Source of the DNA: UBA11386 sp035286785
GTDB taxonomy: Bacteria > Planctomycetota > Planctomycetia > Pirellulales > Thermoguttaceae
Assembly: GCA_035286785.1 (NCBI GenBank)
Contig: DATECS010000296.1
Span: forward strand, 1-13,256
Direction of reading: 5' to 3'
Length of the DNA: 13,256 bases
Shown here in pieces: positions 12,214 through 13,256 of the stretch. The notes under the pieces were generated by a model. It did not search any database, was not told the origin of the DNA, and saw only the letters and a program-made list of their open reading frames with translations. How positions within the stretch are numbered: the first letter of the stretch is position 1; the number at the start of each line of letters is the position of its first letter. A program made the translations under genes and the position numbers.

Positions 12214-13179
12214 TCACGCACCGCCGTTCACCACGTTCCGCGGCCGTCCGTCCAAAAACGCCCGAAGGTTGTCCACGGCCACTTGCATGAGCCGCCGCCG
12301 CGCCTCGACGGTCGCCCAGGCGACGTGCGGCGTAATGCGGCAGTTTTTCGCGGTCAAAAGCGGATGGTCCGCCCCGGGCGGCTCGGCCGAAAGCACGTCG
12401 AGTCCCGCTCCCGCGATCCGGCCCGCATTCAGCGCCTCGGCCAGCGCCGTCTCGTCGACCACCGGCCCGCGACTCGTGTTAATCAACCATGCGGTCGGTT
12501 TCATCCAACCGAGCCGCTCGGCGTTGACAAGCTTGTGGGTCTCGGCCGACAGGGGACAGTGCAACGACACGACGTCGCTCCGCCGAAAAAGCGTCTCCAG
12601 ATCGACCGCTTCCACGCCCTCGTCCAAATCGCGAGGCGCGGCCGCGTCATGCGCCAGCACCTTCATGCCCAGCGCCCGAGCGACCCGAGCCACCGCCCGG
12701 CCGATTCGTCCAAACCCCACGATGCCAAGCGTCCGCCCGTCGAGTTCGAACAGCGGGCTGTCCCAAAAGCAAAAATCCTCGCACGTGGTCCACCGCCCCC
12801 GGCGGACCGCTTCCGCGTGATGCCCCACCTGCTGCGTAAAATTCAACAGGTGGGCAAAGACCATCTGCACCACCGACTGCGTGCTGTAGCTAGGCACGTT
12901 GGTCACCGCGACGCCCCGCCGCCGGGCCGCGTCCACGTCGATAATGTCGTAGCCCGTCGCCAGCACCCCGATGTACTTCAACGCGGGAATCCGCTCAAGA
13001 ATCGGGCCGTCGAAGGCCACTTTGTTGGTCAAAACCGCGTCCGCCCCCGCCGCCCGCTCGACGGTTTGCTCGGCCGGCGTGCGATCGTAAATCTCGCATG
13101 TCCCCAGCGATTGAACGCCCTCCCAACTCAAATCGCCCGGGTTGAGCGAATAACCGTCGATCACAACGATGCGAACCAT
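12214..13179 (-). CDS. NAD-dependent D-2-hydroxyacid dehydrogenase (glycerate dehydrogenase type)
   Basis: This 321-residue cytosolic enzyme has the full D-2-hydroxyacid dehydrogenase layout. The split substrate-binding domain contains LKYIGVLATGYDIIDVDAA and VTNVPSYSTQSVVQMVFAHL. The central Rossmann domain has LGIVGFGRIGRAVA (G155-x-G157-x2-G160), and D178 at the end of strand 2 suggests NAD rather than NADP. The catalytic triad is visible: R237 in NTSRGPVVDE, E266 in LDVLSAEPP and H285 in ITPHVAWAT. DFCFWDSPLFEL resembles glycerate dehydrogenase/hydroxypyruvate reductase (HprA) members, which interconvert hydroxypyruvate and D-glycerate; the substrate is still inference. The ATG at 13179 has GGAGA about 7 bases upstream. 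Nothing in the neighbourhood points to a pathway. The promoter is not clear; the upstream DNA is repeat sequence running off the window. Confidence 0.92.
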   Translation of the reverse strand: MVRIVVIDGYSLNPGDLSWEGVQSLGTCEIYDRTPAEQTVERAAGADAVLTNKVAFDGPILERIPALKYIGVLATGYDIIDVDAARRRGVAVTNVPSYSTQSVVQMVFAHLLNFTQQVGHHAEAVRRGRWTTCEDFCFWDSPLFELDGRTLGIVGFGRIGRAVARVARALGMKVLAHDAAAPRDLDEGVEAVDLETLFRRSDVVSLHCPLSAETHKLVNAERLGWMKPTAWLINTSRGPVVDETALAEALNAGRIAGAGLDVLSAEPPGADHPLLTAKNCRITPHVAWATVEARRRLMQVAVDNLRAFLDGRPRNVVNGGA

Positions 13180-13198
13180 GAGCGTTCTCCGCGAATAG

Positions 13199-13241
13199 GT
13201 AGGGTGGGGCGATGATGTAACAACAAAGTAGGGTGGGGCGA
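13199..13241. repeat. Two direct copies of GTAGGGTGGGGCGA
   Basis: The 14-base unit GTAGGGTGGGGCGA occurs at 13199-13212 and 13228-13241, exactly 29 bases apart. It lies just upstream of the hydroxyacid dehydrogenase start. It resembles the GGTGGGC palindromes at 8060-8125. With only two units and continuation off the window, it is not evidence for a CRISPR array. Confidence 0.65.
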
Positions 13242-13256
13242 CGACCGTCCCGCAAA

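Noticed and set aside
12283..13215. Long plus-strand open frame opposite the hydroxyacid dehydrogenase
   Set aside because: Arg/His/Pro-rich antisense translation without motifs; the minus-strand gene has the full catalytic triad.
13199..13241. CRISPR array start
   Set aside because: Only two units of 14 bases, a 15-base spacer, no cas genes, and a resemblance to other dispersed repeats in the window.

Overview
The window looks like chromosomal DNA of a planctomycete, probably of the Pirellulales type. The evidence is high GC with strong G/C preference at third codon positions, a DUF1559 prepilin-like protein, an FHA-GAF histidine kinase, an LpxC/LpxA lipid A cluster with an OmpH/Skp protein, and many intergenic palindromic (REP/MITE-like) repeats of kinds common in large planctomycete genomes. 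The taxonomic call is inference from gene content and style; there is no rRNA or other marker here.

Layout, left to right. At 1-115 there may be the 3' end of an unidentified gene (weak). csrA is on the minus strand (297-524) with a good sigma70-type promoter (624-652). It is followed by a roughly 500-base AT-richer gene-free stretch containing an inverted-repeat cluster. On the plus strand come a DUF2203 protein (1139-1612), a TatD-family metal-dependent hydrolase (1846-2631) and a thioredoxin-fold protein of the AhpC/TSA type (2863-3441). A two-gene minus-strand signalling operon follows: a stand-alone, somewhat degenerate receiver protein (5324-5710) and a soluble FHA-GAF-histidine kinase (3543-5279), behind a well-formed promoter (5788-5816). 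A repeat-laden 525-base gap leads to a plus-strand envelope cluster: OmpH/Skp-like periplasmic chaperone (6236-7003), lpxC (7108-7980), lpxA (8176-8982) and a Gfo/Idh/MocA dehydrogenase that overlaps lpxA by 4 bases (8979-10094). Next are a DUF1559 pseudopilin-like protein (10299-11321) and a small two-helix membrane protein (11336-11713). The window ends with two minus-strand genes, an antibiotic-biosynthesis-monooxygenase (ABM/LsrG-like) protein (11731-12057) and an NAD-dependent D-2-hydroxyacid dehydrogenase (12214-13179).

The only clear pathway block is the envelope cluster. LpxA and LpxC catalyse the first two steps of lipid A synthesis, and the Skp-like protein should chaperone outer-membrane proteins. 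The coupled oxidoreductase may alter the sugar nucleotide used by LpxA, by analogy with GnnA. The kinase and receiver very likely work together, with the FHA domain suggesting cross-talk with Ser/Thr phosphorylation.

No entirely new multi-gene system is evident. The most distinctive features are the intergenic repeats: three copies of one inverted-repeat family (core GCCTGTCCCC), two of another (arms CCGTAGGTCAGGCTGTGCC), a compound hairpin block splitting lpxC from lpxA, and several related short repeats. One copy appears to form the entire 5' leader of the DUF1559 mRNA. No tRNA, rRNA, CRISPR array, transposase gene or complete insertion sequence was seen.
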